From Chrysogorgia sp. JL179-B06 (lineage: Eukaryota; Cnidaria; Anthozoa; Scleralcyonacea; Chrysogorgiidae): 64,000 nt of DNA. This document shows positions 1 to 10,410 of the stretch, piece after piece (within the stretch, counting starts at the first letter, position 1; every line of letters begins with the position of its first letter). A program made the translations under genes and the position numbers. The stretch lies in contig JAYKKM010000122.1 of assembly GCA_035772405.1 (NCBI GenBank), positions 969,501 to 1,033,500 on the forward strand, in the 5' to 3' direction. The notes beneath the pieces were generated by a model that searched no databases, had not been told where the DNA came from, and saw only the letters and a program-made list of their open reading frames with translations.

Positions 1-290
1 TTGTAGTGTATAGATAGCTTGCGTATATATTTAAAAGTATGAGCTCCCGTGCGGGTGGACCGGTGCGGGTGGGATCTCTGCAGAGACTCTGCTTCGGGTA
101 ACCTTACATAATTCCTCTCATTGAGGGGGGTAGGGGGGAGCAGAGAAGGGGGTTCATTTTTTGTCACTGATCATTTTTTTGCTTTGTTAAACTGTATTTA
201 CTTTGATTATTTTCAATTCAACAGATAATAAACTGCTTTTCCTTTCACGTTTTTTTCTTCGATTATTTTCAATTTACCTATTATTGCTTA

Positions 291-744
291 TTAACTCTTT
301 CCTTACGGCTCAAAAACATCAAAAATTGAACGACCACGTTGTTCTATTGATATCTCTTGAAATAACCATAACTGTTGCGAAAGCTATACATTTTCTGGAA
401 GCCCAATAAACCGGCTTTTACTTGTTCTTTTAAATTTCCCGAACAAAACACATTATGTTAATATAAATTAGCATTAATTATCATAAATCAGGTTGAAAAA
501 TTTACATTTTTCCAGAAAAGGCCATCTTGCACGCCCGCGTAGCATCTTGAAAACTCAAAATGCCACCAATCGCAGAGTTGTTTATGAAATCAAATCAAAC
601 TTGGCGTGTGCGTGGATTTCATGTTCCTGGCGCTTGTCGAATTTCAATTTTTAATCTTGCGTTACCGTGTGCCGTGTTTTTCGATTGACGACTTTGCGGG
701 TCTTCAGTGACCCATTTTAACTGCGCCCGTAGGGAAAGAGTTAA
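291..744. mobile_element. piggyBac-type MITE, copy 1 (TTAA target site)
   Basis: A 454-bp segment, counting both TTAA copies, bounded by inverted ends that read TTAACTCTTTCC then YTACGG from either side. A MITE-free allele of the same flanking sequence at 37628-37631 has a single TTAA, which defines the insertion and its TTAA duplication. There is no coding capacity. TTAA target duplication is the hallmark of the piggyBac superfamily; the family assignment rests on that alone. Confidence 0.8.
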
Positions 745-1221
745 TATACAATGGTCGATATTTTTTCGCATCGATCAATTTTATATTTTCGCCTGAATTT
801 TTCATCATCGTTATAAGTCGGCTAAACAACACACATATCAAATTTTTAACAAATTTGGTGAATTATTTCCTACATTTCTAAACACGGTGAATTTTGACCT
901 TTTTGACCCACATGCATAGAACGTATTGTCTTTGTAGTGTATAGATAGCTTGCGTATATATTTAAAAGTATGAGCTCCCGTGCGGGTGGACCGGTGCGGG
1001 TGGGATCTCTGCAGAGACTCTGCTTCGGGTAACCTTACATAATTCCTCTCATTGAGGGGGGTAGGGGGGAGCAGAGAAGGGGGTTCATTTTTTGTCACTG
1101 ATCATTTTTTTGCTTTGTTAAACTGTATTTACTTTGATTATTTTCAATTCAACAGATAATAAACTGCTTTTTCCTTTCACGTTTTTTCTTCGATTATTTT
1201 CAATTTACCTATTATTGCTTA

Positions 1222-1675
1222 TTAACTCTTTCCTTACGGCTCAAAAACATCAAAAATTGAACGACCACGTTGTTCTATTGATATCTCTTGAAATAACCAT
1301 AACTGTTGCGAAAGCTATACATTTTCTGGAAGCCCAATAAACCGGCTTTTACTTGTTCTTTTAAATTTCCCGAACAAAACACATTATGTTAATATAAATT
1401 AGCATTAATTATCATAAATCAGGTTGAAAAATTTACATTTTTCCAGAAAAGGCCATCTTGCACGCCCGCGTAGCATCTTGAAAACTCAAAATGCCACCAA
1501 TCGCAGAGTTGTTTATGAAATCAAATCAAACTTGGCGTGTGCGTGGATTTCATGTTCCTGGCGCTTGTCGAATTTCAATTTTTAATCTTGCGTTACCGTG
1601 TGCCGTGTTTTTCGATTGACGACTTTGCGGGTCTTCAGTGACCCATTTTAACTGCGCCCGTAGGGAAAGAGTTAA
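1222..1675. mobile_element. piggyBac-type MITE, copy 2
   Basis: Near-identical to the copy at 291-744 and in the same place in the 931-bp unit. It was therefore multiplied with the satellite unit rather than inserted separately. Confidence 0.8.
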
Positions 1676-2151
1676 TATACAATGGTCGATATTTTTTCGC
1701 ATCGATCAATTTTATATTTTCGCCTGAATTTTTCATCATCGTTATAAGTCGGCTAAACAACACACATATCAAATTTTTAACAAATTTGGTGAATTATTTC
1801 CTACATTTCTAAACACGGTGAATTTTGACCTTTTTGACCCACATGCATAGAACGTATTGTCTTTGTAGTGTATAGATAGCTTGCGTATATATTTAAAAGT
1901 ATGAGCTCCCGTGCGGGTGGACCGGTGCGGGTGGGATCTCTGCAGAGACTCTGCTTCGGGTAACCTTACATAATTCCTCTCATTGAGGGGGGTAGGGGGG
2001 AGCAGAGAAGGGGGTTCATTTTTTGTCACTGATCATTTTTTTGCTTTGTTAAACTGTATTTACTTTGATTATTTTCAATTCAACAGATAATAAACTGCTT
2101 TTCCTTTCACGTTTTTTCTTCGATTATTTTCAATTTACCTATTATTGCTTA

Positions 2152-2605
2152 TTAACTCTTTCCTTACGGCTCAAAAACATCAAAAATTGAACGACCACGT
2201 TGTTCTATTGATATCTCTTGAAATAACCATAACTGTTGCGAAAGCTATACATTTTCTGGAAGCCCAATAAACCGGCTTTTACTTGTTCTTTTAAATTTCC
2301 CGAACAAAACACATTATGTTAATATAAATTAGCATTAATTATCATAAATCAGGTTGAAAAATTTACATTTTTCCAGAAAAGGCCATCTTGCACGCCCGCG
2401 TAGCATCTTGAAAACTCAAAATGCCACCAATCGCAGAGTTGTTTATGAAATCAAATCAAACTTGGCGTGTGCGTGGATTTCATGTTCCTGGCGCTTGTCG
2501 AATTTCAATTTTTAATCTTGCGTTACCGTGTGCCGTGTTTTTCGATTGACGACTTTGCGGGTCTTCAGTGACCCATTTTAACTGCGCCCGTAGGGAAAGA
2601 GTTAA
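2152..2605. mobile_element. piggyBac-type MITE, copy 3, at the BEL junction
   Basis: Same MITE as copies 1 and 2. Its right-hand TTAA (2602-2605) is followed not by the satellite but by the left end of the BEL element. The array is broken exactly at the MITE edge. Confidence 0.8.
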
Positions 2606-2792
2606 AACACACTTTTGGAGAAATAAACCAAAGTTGTTGATAGTTTTATATACTTTATTTATAATATAAACTGATATAAACTGATTAATAATACAATGAT
2701 TTTGTTCTTCTCTCTCTCTTGTACCCGAGCACGTTGTTCTGTGTCACATGATAATATTAACGTAATTTATGTTAATTATGCAGTTCTTTACA
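2606..2792 (-). repeat. BEL-1 3' LTR
   Basis: Bases 2644-2792 are identical over 149 bp to 26901-27049. On the minus strand the LTR starts TGTAAAGAAC and carries AATAAA near its end. The extra 38 bases at 2606-2643 have no match in the other LTR. Either the 5' LTR lost its U5 end or these bases are flanking DNA. Confidence 0.88.
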
Positions 2793-2846
2793 CTCCCGGG
2801 CAGATTACTAAAGTAATCTGATAGAATGTTAACAAATAAACAATCG

Positions 2847-5800
2847 TCAAAGTAACTTATCGTTCAATAACTCTTCTCTTAAACGTTCACTAGCAATAGC
2901 AGCTGCACGTCGTGGTCTGCTTGAGTTGACTGTGTTCTCCTTTTTCTTTGAACTTGAAACTTGTTTTTCAACCTCAATATTCGAATGGGTTGGCTGAGAA
3001 TCTTGCTTGACTTCAAGGGGTATCAAATGTTGGATTGACCTCTGCAATAAACTAGGCTTGCCATCACTTTTACCGACACTGATTTTGGCTGCTCGAACGA
3101 TTCCGTCACTTCCAGTTAAAAGTTCTTCAACCTTACCAAGTCGCCAGAAATTTCGATTCGTTTTGTCGTTCATGAGGATGATCATATCACCAACTGATAT
3201 GTGCTGCTCTTCTTGATGCCCTTTGTTAACTCGCGAATTTTCTCGTAAATTCAACAGGTACTCTCTTCTCCACTGTGAAGTAAATTGCTGTAACATTCGC
3301 TTGTGATGCTTTGCCTTTCTGGTCAAGGACGAATTTGTACTCACAATCTCATAATGCTGACTGTTGGGTGTTGAACCAAGACGCCGTCCGTAGATTAGTT
3401 GTGATGGAGACAATGGATATGAAATGGACTCCTCGTCATCGTATAGGTAGGTTATAGGTCTTGCATTGATGATGCTTTCGATTTCCAGCAGCAGAGTATT
3501 TAACTCATCGTAATTCAGGGTTGATCTACCAACGATTCTTTTGAGAACTCTTTTCACACTTCGCACCAACCGTTCCCAAAATCCACCCCACCAAGGGGCC
3601 TTTTCAACAATGAACTGCCATGTTACACCTCGGTTTGCTAGATACTTCTGAATTTCCTCAGATCTGCATATCTCTTTCAATTCCTTTGATGCTGATTTGA
3701 ATGTTGACGCGTTGTCAGAAATCAGATTCGCTGGGACTCCACGTCTGCTGACGAATCGTCGAAAGCTCAGCAAGAACGATGGAACACTGAGCCTATGAGT
3801 CAGTTCAAGATGTATTGCCCTTGTTGACGCACAAGTGTATAAACACACGTATACTTTTGATGTCGACTCCACCGTGGCTTTATTTCCTTCGGCTATGTAT
3901 AATGGACCCAGAAAGTCAAGTCCCGTGTTGGAAAATGGCGGGGCATCATCGACTCTTATTCTTGGTAAAGCTGGAATAGGTTGGGCATTGTAGGGTTTTC
4001 CTTCATACCTTCGACATATCACACACCTTCTCAGGTTTCGTTTGACTGTTTCTCTTCCTCGTAATACCCAAAATCTTTCACGCAATGTAGACAAGGTGTG
4101 ATTGATTCCGCTGTGCTTGACGTCACGGTGTATCTCTTGGACTACCAAATCTGTGAAGTGATGTTTGGCGGGAAGCAGAATCGGTCGTTTTCCGGTTTCA
4201 GGAATAGGTGCGTTGTCTACTCTTCCACGGCATTTCATCAAGCCATCCGTCTCGATGTACAGGCCAAATTGGGACACTTTGGGCGGTGGTAACGTCTTCG
4301 GTTTGTTGGTCAGGAATTTCAACTCTTCTTTAAATGAAGTTCCTTGAATTTGTCGAATCCAGATTTTCTCGGCTTCTAGGATTTCAGGTGCTGACAGTTC
4401 ATCAGGTTTTCTGGTTTCATCTCCAGTCTGGTCTGCTTGAACTCTTCTCTTTAATTGCCAAATAAAACGCATCACATAGGCTGTGACACGCAACAACCTG
4501 ATTTTGCTGCCAAATCGCTCGCAGTCGATAATCTTTCCAATATCAGGAGCTTCGGTATTGCTTGTGTTACTCGTTAGAATATGGGTTACCTTTGGCGGCT
4601 GTTTGATAATTTCTGTCACAGCAATCTTGTCGATATTTTCTTCGAAAGGTGCTATTGGCCATTCACTTTCTGGTAGTCTGAGGAACTCTGGCCCATTCCA
4701 CCATACTGTGTTTGATATCATTTCGTGAACTCGTACGCCACGGGACGGAAGGTCGGCAGGATTCATAACCCCTGGACAATGATTCCATGATTCCTTTTCA
4801 GTGAGGTTTCGGATTTCTCTCACGCGTTGGTTGACGTATTGCTTCCAGGGTTTCTCATTTCTTATCCAGCAGAGAACGGCGGATGAATCTGTCCAGTGGA
4901 ATCTTCTTATGTTATCAACGTTTGGCTTCAATGCGGTTGACACGGAATCGGTAAGTCGCGCTAAGATGTTGGCACCGAGTAACTCTAACCGTGGAATGGT
5001 CTGTTCTTTAATTGGGCATACCTTGCTCTTTGCGGCGACGAGACGCACATCGACCTCTCCATTTTCGTATGTCGTTCTAAGATATACAACTGCAGCAAAT
5101 GCGCGTTCACTTGCATCAGAAAATCCATGTAACTGAATTTCCCCTGACTTGGTAATTGGCGTGAAGTAGCATCGAGGAACAGCTAATCCACTTAGCTTTT
5201 GCATCTCCGCAATGAGTCCTTCGAACTGTCGACGTGACTCTTCTTGTAATTCTTCGTCCCAATCGGCTTTATCCTTGCAGAGACCTTGGAACATCATCTT
5301 TAGCCTCACGGTTACTGGACTAACAAAACCAAGTGGATCAAAGAATTTCGCCGCTGTCTTTAATACTGTTCGTTTCGTTGGTGGTAGTTGTTTTGCATAA
5401 CTTGTGATCTCGGAAAAATCGAAAAACAATTCATCGTTTTCGGTATCCCAGTTGATGCCCAGAATTTTGGTCTTTCCATCATCGTTCGATTGTGGACTTA
5501 CTACGGATTCTACATAGGATCGATCGTCTTCGACTACGCTTGGCATCGCTGGGGTTTCCTTCTGGATTTGCGGAGAATCCACTCTTTCACATTGGTTTAT
5601 ACGCTTGGTTAGTTCCTTCGAGTTTGACTTCCATTTCCTCAAGTTAAATCCACCTTCTTTCATGATTTTCTTCGTATTTTTGTAGATTTCAAATGCCTTC
5701 TTATCGTCCGATGCTCCAGCCGGAAGGTCGTCCACGTACAGATCTTGTAGAACTTTGACTGCTTCAGGATCACTCTCTTCATATTTTGCAAGGTGGTGGT

Positions 5801-6017
5801 GCACAGTCGCTCCTAAGATGGCAGGACTTGGTTTAAGGCCAAACACTAGACGACAAAATCTCAGTTGGACCACCTTGGGTTCTTTGGATGTATGGTCGTC
5901 CACCCATAAGAATCTCAACTTATCACGATCGACTTGCTTTACTTGAATCTGTAAAAATGCCTTCTCAATGTCGGCGGTTAATGCAACGGGATGACATCTG
6001 AACTTGACCAGGATGTC
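2847..6017 (-). pseudogene. pol: BEL-1 pol, downstream part (RT, RNase H, integrase), cut off by the Polinton
   Basis: The frame is open from the target duplication at 6017 to the stop at 2847, about 1,056 codons. Visible in order: RT motif with DIEKAF just inside the break; RT catalytic YVDD about 100 residues in; RNase H features (FSDASERAF and, further on, ADLPSRG); the integrase zinc-binding region ending CVICRRYEGK; integrase core residues in TGLDFLGP, LISDNAS and PWWGGFWERLV; and a basic C-terminal domain usual for BEL/Pao. The first ATG in this piece (5918) is not a real start, because the protein began in the part at 24322-26871. No internal stops are seen. Disruption is by the Polinton only. 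Confidence 0.93.
6012..6017. repeat. Polinton target site duplication, left
   Basis: GATGTC directly precedes the element's first base (6018) and recurs at 24322-24327 directly after its last. Six bases is the length known for Polinton/Maverick insertions. Confidence 0.95.
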
Positions 6018-6177
6018 AGTAGTATAGAGAGTGGCGGTACGAGCTCAGTCAACGTCAACCGTAATATAAACGCCAAAACATCACCAAATTTGTGTCGAGC
6101 CACAACTCGGCAATGTTTTGGTACTCACGTTTTACAATCGACGTTGGTGAGCTCACAGCCTCACTCTCTATACTACT
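6018..6177. repeat. 160-bp imperfect palindrome at the Polinton tip, left
   Basis: The segment begins AGTAGTATAGAGAGTG and ends with the reverse complement of those bases. The two halves match imperfectly along their length around a core with CCAAAACAT/ATGTTTTGG and CGAG/CTCG stems near 6073-6121. Each strand could fold into a long terminal hairpin. Confidence 0.85.
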
Positions 6178-6484
6178 ATGGCAATCATTAGTCAATCTAA
6201 ACACCCCTCCCATGTTTTCTACTCAATTGATAAGAAATACTAAAATAACGGTTTTCGCTAAATTTAAAGCTAGAATGTGTCGTTTCATCATTTTCACGTC
6301 TTTAAAAAGTGGAGAATGTCGTTTCAACATTTTCGCGTATTTAAAAAAGGCATAGTGTGCCACTTCAACGTTTTCACACATTTAAAAAAGTAGAAGGTGT
6401 CATTTCAACATTTTTACATTTTTGTTCAACAAACTACCGACACGTTCTGCTGCTGTCTCACAAATTCACGCGCGAAAAAAAAAA

Positions 6485-6507
6485 CCACTAGATTATGATT
6501 CTAGTGG
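6485..6507 (-). terminator. Hairpin plus T-tract downstream of the end gene (left TIR)
   Basis: The CCACTAGA stem pairs with TCTAGTGG, and on the minus strand is followed by a run of T (A-run at about 6472-6484). It lies about 90 bases beyond the stop at 6593. The right TIR has the same stem with different loop bases, which suggests the stem matters. Function as a terminator or RNA 3'-end signal is inferred. Confidence 0.5.
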
Positions 6508-6592
6508 TGATGTTTATCCAAATGGATAGCAAAATGGTGCTCTTTTGATTGACTAACAATATTGGCTAACAAATAGCCAACTACTCTACGAA

Positions 6593-7105
6593 TTAGTCTG
6601 TTTGTTCACTACTCTCAATGTCTACCACCTCACTCCTAAAATGGTGATCGTACACATATTTCGACGTTGTGATTCCTCCCGACAACAAGCCCAAGAAAGG
6701 CACATACGGCGTCACAATCGCGACAATGCTCTCAACGTCTTTCTTTAATAGCGGGTCTTTTTGTAGTTCGTCATTTAGTTCGTCAGGATTCTCTATAGCG
6801 TTCAACCCATCTAGTAAGCTAGCGAATTTGCTGATTAGCAAGTCGGTGAGAAAAGCGTTTGCGATCTCCATTCTCTTCAACTCGTGTTGGCGCCATATCT
6901 TATCAATAACTTTTGCGGACGCTTTTTTAATGTACGCTTCGGACTGACTTACCACACCGTCACCGGACAGTCTAATAAGTTCGGATCTCCTAACGTCAAT
7001 GTTGTCTTCCACAGTTGGGGTGTCGTCAGTCTCCTCAACTAATTCCTCAATCGTAGGGTTTTCCTCACTTTTGCGTTTTACCATCACGCTATTACTTATA
7101 CCCAT
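6593..7105 (-). CDS. Polinton end protein with C-terminal membrane segment, unknown function
   Basis: 170 aa, no family recognised. The N-terminal 60 residues are acidic and polar (basic MVKRKSEEN, then EELVEETDD). The middle is charged and probably helical. Residues about 125-155 form a hydrophobic stretch (IVAIVTPYVPFLGLLSGGIT) that looks like one membrane segment. The last residues, SSEQTD, lie inside the TIR and are shared with the C-terminus of the polymerase at the other end. The ATG at 7105 sits 3 bases after the ATPase stop, so the two are probably co-transcribed. The position beside ATPase and capsid genes suggests a virion or assembly role, by inference only. Confidence 0.7.
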   Translation of the reverse strand: MGISNSVMVKRKSEENPTIEELVEETDDTPTVEDNIDVRRSELIRLSGDGVVSQSEAYIKKASAKVIDKIWRQHELKRMEIANAFLTDLLISKFASLLDGLNAIENPDELNDELQKDPLLKKDVESIVAIVTPYVPFLGLLSGGITTSKYVYDHHFRSEVVDIESSEQTD

Positions 7106-7108
7106 ATT

Positions 7109-7708
7109 TTATTGCGGAATAACAACTTCGTGGCTGTACGGATAGCGTAGTGAGATTTCGAGTCTAGCGTACTTATTATTTTTTAATGTGGTCACAATCG
7201 TCGACGATTTTTCTCTGCTAATGTTTCCAAGGTAATCGTCGATAACGACCTTCATATCACTCCTACTTGGGCAGTAGAAGCAAACGAGCTTACTAATATT
7301 TTCTCTGTACGGTTTTGCGATCGACGTCAGTTGTTGTGTGATGACAATAACGCTCAACATAAAATGTCGCGCACTAAAAGCTAAGTTGACCAATTGACTA
7401 GTCCTATTCTTGACGTCTTGAGAACTCGCACAGTCGTCCAACACAATCAGAGTGTTAGTGCCTTTAAAAACATTTGTTACACACTTGAGAACAGCGTCGA
7501 CACTGTCTTGCGCGCAGTCTATTGCTAGCACGTCAGGGTCACGCGCATATTTCCAATCTTGATACGCTTTGTTCCACTCGAAAGTTGGACAAATCAACAC
7601 AATGTAGTCAAATTTACTAAAGTACTCAGATTCCAATGTTTCCAGCAAATAATGCGTCTTACCACAAGCTGTCATACCAACAATTAACATATTAAACGGA
7701 GTCTCCAT
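7109..7708 (-). CDS. Packaging ATPase (FtsK/HerA-type, A32-like)
   Basis: 199 aa. Walker A GMTACGKT at residues 11-18 and Walker B LIVLDD at 87-92, followed by a hydrophobic strand and ITQQ at about 145-148, match the genome-packaging ATPase of Polintons, adeno-like and nucleocytoplasmic large DNA viruses. That family pumps DNA into preformed capsids. The length fits Polinton ATPases. It sits between the capsid gene (stop at 7724, 15 bases upstream) and the end protein in a single minus-strand block, the usual Polinton morphogenesis arrangement. No frameshifts are seen. Confidence 0.9.
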   Translation of the reverse strand: METPFNMLIVGMTACGKTHYLLETLESEYFSKFDYIVLICPTFEWNKAYQDWKYARDPDVLAIDCAQDSVDAVLKCVTNVFKGTNTLIVLDDCASSQDVKNRTSQLVNLAFSARHFMLSVIVITQQLTSIAKPYRENISKLVCFYCPSRSDMKVVIDDYLGNISREKSSTIVTTLKNNKYARLEISLRYPYSHEVVIPQ

Positions 7709-7723
7709 TAACTCACGTTTTAT

Positions 7724-8962
7724 TTAATACTGGATTGACTGCAACCCATTGTTCATGAAGTTGACCAATCCATCACTCATCACAAACACCCTGCACATAA
7801 CATTTGCAGTCGTCGCTTTCTTAGTGATTTCAAGAAGCACGCCGGATTGTGTGTTCACAATTTTCTTGCCAGTGGCGACGTTGTAATTGTCTTGAACGCT
7901 CCTCAAGTCGATGACCAACGCAAAGCCATCTTTGTAGAACTTCTGTATGGTCATGAACTGAGCGTGTTCTTCACCCAACCCAAACAATCGTTTCGCTTCT
8001 GCATAGAACTTCGACTTTGGGATGCCTTGTGAGTGCACACTATTTGGCACACCTTCAATTGTGACTCTAATATTCTCAATATTTGGGTAAAGAAACTCCT
8101 CGCTGTCTGTTCGCACCTTATTCGTGAATAGCAACACAATCGCCTTCATGCTTTTTCTTGGCAGATTGACATTTTCATTCACAATGGTCGTACCTTTATC
8201 CCATTCGGTGGTTTTCATCAACGTAACGTGCTCATACGACAAACTACGACCACTTGCGTAACCCGACGCTATTTCGTCAGCGAGTTCCTGGTTATCAATC
8301 GTTTCGTACTCAAGCTCGAGGTTCTCCAGAGTGTATCCACCCACAGCGCTACCAGATTGCGCCACCATGATGTCTGCGGCCTTCGGGAGTGTGATCACAT
8401 ACTGCAAGTTGTTGTTCATGCTAAAAGGAGCGTACAACCCATGGTCATTCATGATCTTGCCAAGCTTTATTCGCTGTTTCGTTCCAATCACACCAAACAT
8501 CAACGCGTCACTAACTTTAGCGACGTTCCCACTCGCCGCGCCACTGTCATCCTTAGAAATTAACTTTCTCAAGTTCTCACCACCAATACCATAGTCAATC
8601 ATTTGGTCTCGCGCAGTAACACTTTCCCAAAGGTCGCGATAGACACCAGTGTAATTTTCCCCATTGTTGTCGTACACAGTCTCCCCAGCTAGTCTCACAA
8701 CAAGTTTCTCAACCAACAACTTGCTCACATTGTTCAAGAACCAGCTTTTGGCGTTTGCATTCTTAAAGTCGAACACTAGACCCAACGACCCAGGCACCAA
8801 ACAGCTACTAACCTTGAGCTTCGGTATATCAATGTAAAGTTCCTCGCCAGGGCTGACTTTGTTAGGGTTCAACGTGATTACGTGTTGCGTTCTCACCCCT
8901 TTTATGCCACCCATGGTCGCTCGTCTAAAACCAGGGCTCAACTCTGCTGACGTGACGTTCAT
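7724..8962 (-). CDS. Polinton major capsid protein (double jelly-roll type)
   Basis: 412 aa. The sequence has the pattern I associate with Polinton major capsid proteins: an early LNPNKVSPGEELYIDIPKLK stretch, a nearby SWFLNNVSKLLVEKL segment, VYDNNGENYTGVYRDLW, and a second half rich in beta-strand-like runs ending in a short hydrophobic tail. Polinton capsid proteins are known to adopt a double jelly-roll fold building an icosahedral shell; the fold here is inferred from resemblance. The start at 8962 has GGTAT directly before it. The packaging ATPase lies directly downstream and a membrane protein directly upstream. The frame is intact. Confidence 0.82.
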   Translation of the reverse strand: MNVTSAELSPGFRRATMGGIKGVRTQHVITLNPNKVSPGEELYIDIPKLKVSSCLVPGSLGLVFDFKNANAKSWFLNNVSKLLVEKLVVRLAGETVYDNNGENYTGVYRDLWESVTARDQMIDYGIGGENLRKLISKDDSGAASGNVAKVSDALMFGVIGTKQRIKLGKIMNDHGLYAPFSMNNNLQYVITLPKAADIMVAQSGSAVGGYTLENLELEYETIDNQELADEIASGYASGRSLSYEHVTLMKTTEWDKGTTIVNENVNLPRKSMKAIVLLFTNKVRTDSEEFLYPNIENIRVTIEGVPNSVHSQGIPKSKFYAEAKRLFGLGEEHAQFMTIQKFYKDGFALVIDLRSVQDNYNVATGKKIVNTQSGVLLEITKKATTANVMCRVFVMSDGLVNFMNNGLQSIQY

Positions 8963-8985
8963 ATACCTTTACATATGTTTTATCG

Positions 8986-10404
8986 CTACCGTTTTAGCTT
9001 GTAATAATCATAAGCAAACCACGCAAGTACCACCGCGAGTACCCACAGATTCTGAGCCAACCATGCGAGACCCTTTGCACCCAACGTCAACGCGTTGTAA
9101 ACTAAATTAGCCAACCCAACAGCCCATGGGCCCATCTTCATTATTGCGTTTTTAACAGCCTGTGCGAATGACTTTGTAGCCATAGCGCCTTTCATAACAG
9201 CGGATCTACCAGCGATAATAATAGTTGTTATAATTCCAGCTGCTGAAATCGCTACAGCGCTCAACCCAACTATATTTTCTTTAGCCCATTCCTTAAATCT
9301 CTGAAACCTGTCAATGTCGATCTCTTGTTGCTCTCTAACCTCCTCTATTTCTCGCTGTCCTAAAGTTCTGTCTCGAGCTTCTTCAAGCCCTACAACACGC
9401 TCTCTCAATTCAAAGGCGATGCTTTCATCGTCTTCACCATCTAGTTCGTCTGACGTTCTATTTATCACTTCTTGAAAGTGGTCCGCTTGTATTTGCAGCG
9501 TACCATCGTCACCTACTCTTGATTCACGCAACGCACTATCGCTTGGATTAACCACACCATTCAGCTCGCGGTTTTCTTCTGGTGTTAGCCCAGGTATGTC
9601 GTCATAGACCACTTTTGTTTCAATTACTGGGAAGTCGTCTGGGATTACTTCTGTTGTGACAGCTGTTGCTTCTACATTCTCAGGGATTTGACTAACTAAC
9701 TTTTTGAACTGCTCAATCGCGTTTTTACTACTCGCGTCTTTACTGTAGATCAAACCTTTTTTCCCAAGTTTTAGAATTCGTTTGGGTTTTCCATATTTAC
9801 CATCTTTGTTTATCGGTTTGAAGAGAATAGACCCCGATTTAGTCACATATGATCTGTTGACTACACTCCTCGACGCGTCGTCACGACTGAGTTTTTTTTC
9901 GTACAACTCACGTATTTTCTCATCTATTAGCTTGACTCTTTTTACTTCGTTTTTTACTCTATTTTCTACTTGCTCTTTGTTGTGCGCTTTTAGCTCACCA
10001 AGTCTCCTCTCGACTTCGTCCGACTCTCCAAAAGCTGCGTAGAAACTTGTGTCATCGATGTCGCCGTATGGCTCCTGCTCGACAAACTCTACTGTTGGGA
10101 CTTCTGTGTTGGTTCCCCTTATTGTCACCGTTTTACCATCGTCAGTGTCGATAAATGACGTTTCTTCTCGCCCACTTCGTCTTCTAGCTAGCTCACTTTT
10201 TTCCCTATGCATGCGGTCGCGAACTTTAATGTAGTTAACGCGAACGTCTCCCCCCCACACTTCTTCTCTCATACCATACAACACAGTTATCTCGCTAAGC
10301 TCCTCTTCAGTCTCGATGATCCCCTCTTCTAGTTGCTCATCACTCACGTCTTTGTACTCATCGAGGTTCTCCATCTCGAAGACTCCCCCACCTCCTTTAG
10401 CCAT
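8986..10404 (-). CDS. Large membrane-anchored Polinton protein, unknown
   Basis: 472 aa. The first three quarters are very polar, with long acidic/basic helical runs that look like coiled coil (residues about 130-185 and 330-370). The last 100 residues hold two or three hydrophobic segments: about 378-398 (AVAISAAGIITTIIIAG), a glycine/alanine-rich stretch near 420-440, and 450-466 (NLWVLAVVLAWFAYDYY), followed by the tail KLKR. The layout suggests a C-terminally anchored protein with a large domain facing away from the membrane. The gene lies between integrase (stop at 10411, ATG at 10404) and capsid. I do not recognise a catalytic motif; in particular there is no cysteine-protease triad. 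Confidence 0.75.
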   Translation of the reverse strand: MAKGGGGVFEMENLDEYKDVSDEQLEEGIIETEEELSEITVLYGMREEVWGGDVRVNYIKVRDRMHREKSELARRRSGREETSFIDTDDGKTVTIRGTNTEVPTVEFVEQEPYGDIDDTSFYAAFGESDEVERRLGELKAHNKEQVENRVKNEVKRVKLIDEKIRELYEKKLSRDDASRSVVNRSYVTKSGSILFKPINKDGKYGKPKRILKLGKKGLIYSKDASSKNAIEQFKKLVSQIPENVEATAVTTEVIPDDFPVIETKVVYDDIPGLTPEENRELNGVVNPSDSALRESRVGDDGTLQIQADHFQEVINRTSDELDGEDDESIAFELRERVVGLEEARDRTLGQREIEEVREQQEIDIDRFQRFKEWAKENIVGLSAVAISAAGIITTIIIAGRSAVMKGAMATKSFAQAVKNAIMKMGPWAVGLANLVYNALTLGAKGLAWLAQNLWVLAVVLAWFAYDYYKLKR

Positions 10405-10410
10405 ATTACA

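Larger units (their letters stand above)
1..2605. repeat. 931-bp tandem repeat array, about 2.8 copies
   Basis: The same 931-bp sequence restarts at about 1, 932 and 1863 with only a few differences between copies. The third copy stops at 2605, where the BEL element begins. Each unit consists of about 480 bp of base satellite plus a 454-bp MITE. Short open frames inside (for example 838-1098 and 1769-2029) recur only because the DNA repeats; I see no coding signal. Diverged relatives of the unit lie at 35.8-38.6 kb. Confidence 0.95.
6018..6617. repeat. Polinton left terminal inverted repeat
   Basis: Inverted match to 23722-24321. It contains, from the tip inwards, a 160-bp imperfect palindrome (6018-6177), degenerate units of about 40 bp carrying a CATTTTCACG-TTTAAAAA theme (about 6270-6425), a hairpin with an A/T tract (6485-6507) and the last codons of the end gene. 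The match stops at 6617. Confidence 0.95.

Noticed and set aside
838..2029. Two identical 86-codon minus-strand frames (838-1098, 1769-2029)
   Set aside because: They are in the 931-bp satellite and recur with it. A related frame at 37725-37988 differs by indels, with no sign of coding selection.
1..2605. rDNA or tRNA-type repeat
   Set aside because: No rRNA or tRNA features are seen in the 931-bp unit.
8986..10404. Maturation protease
   Set aside because: No cysteine-protease motif; the C-terminus is membrane helices and the N-terminus coiled coil.
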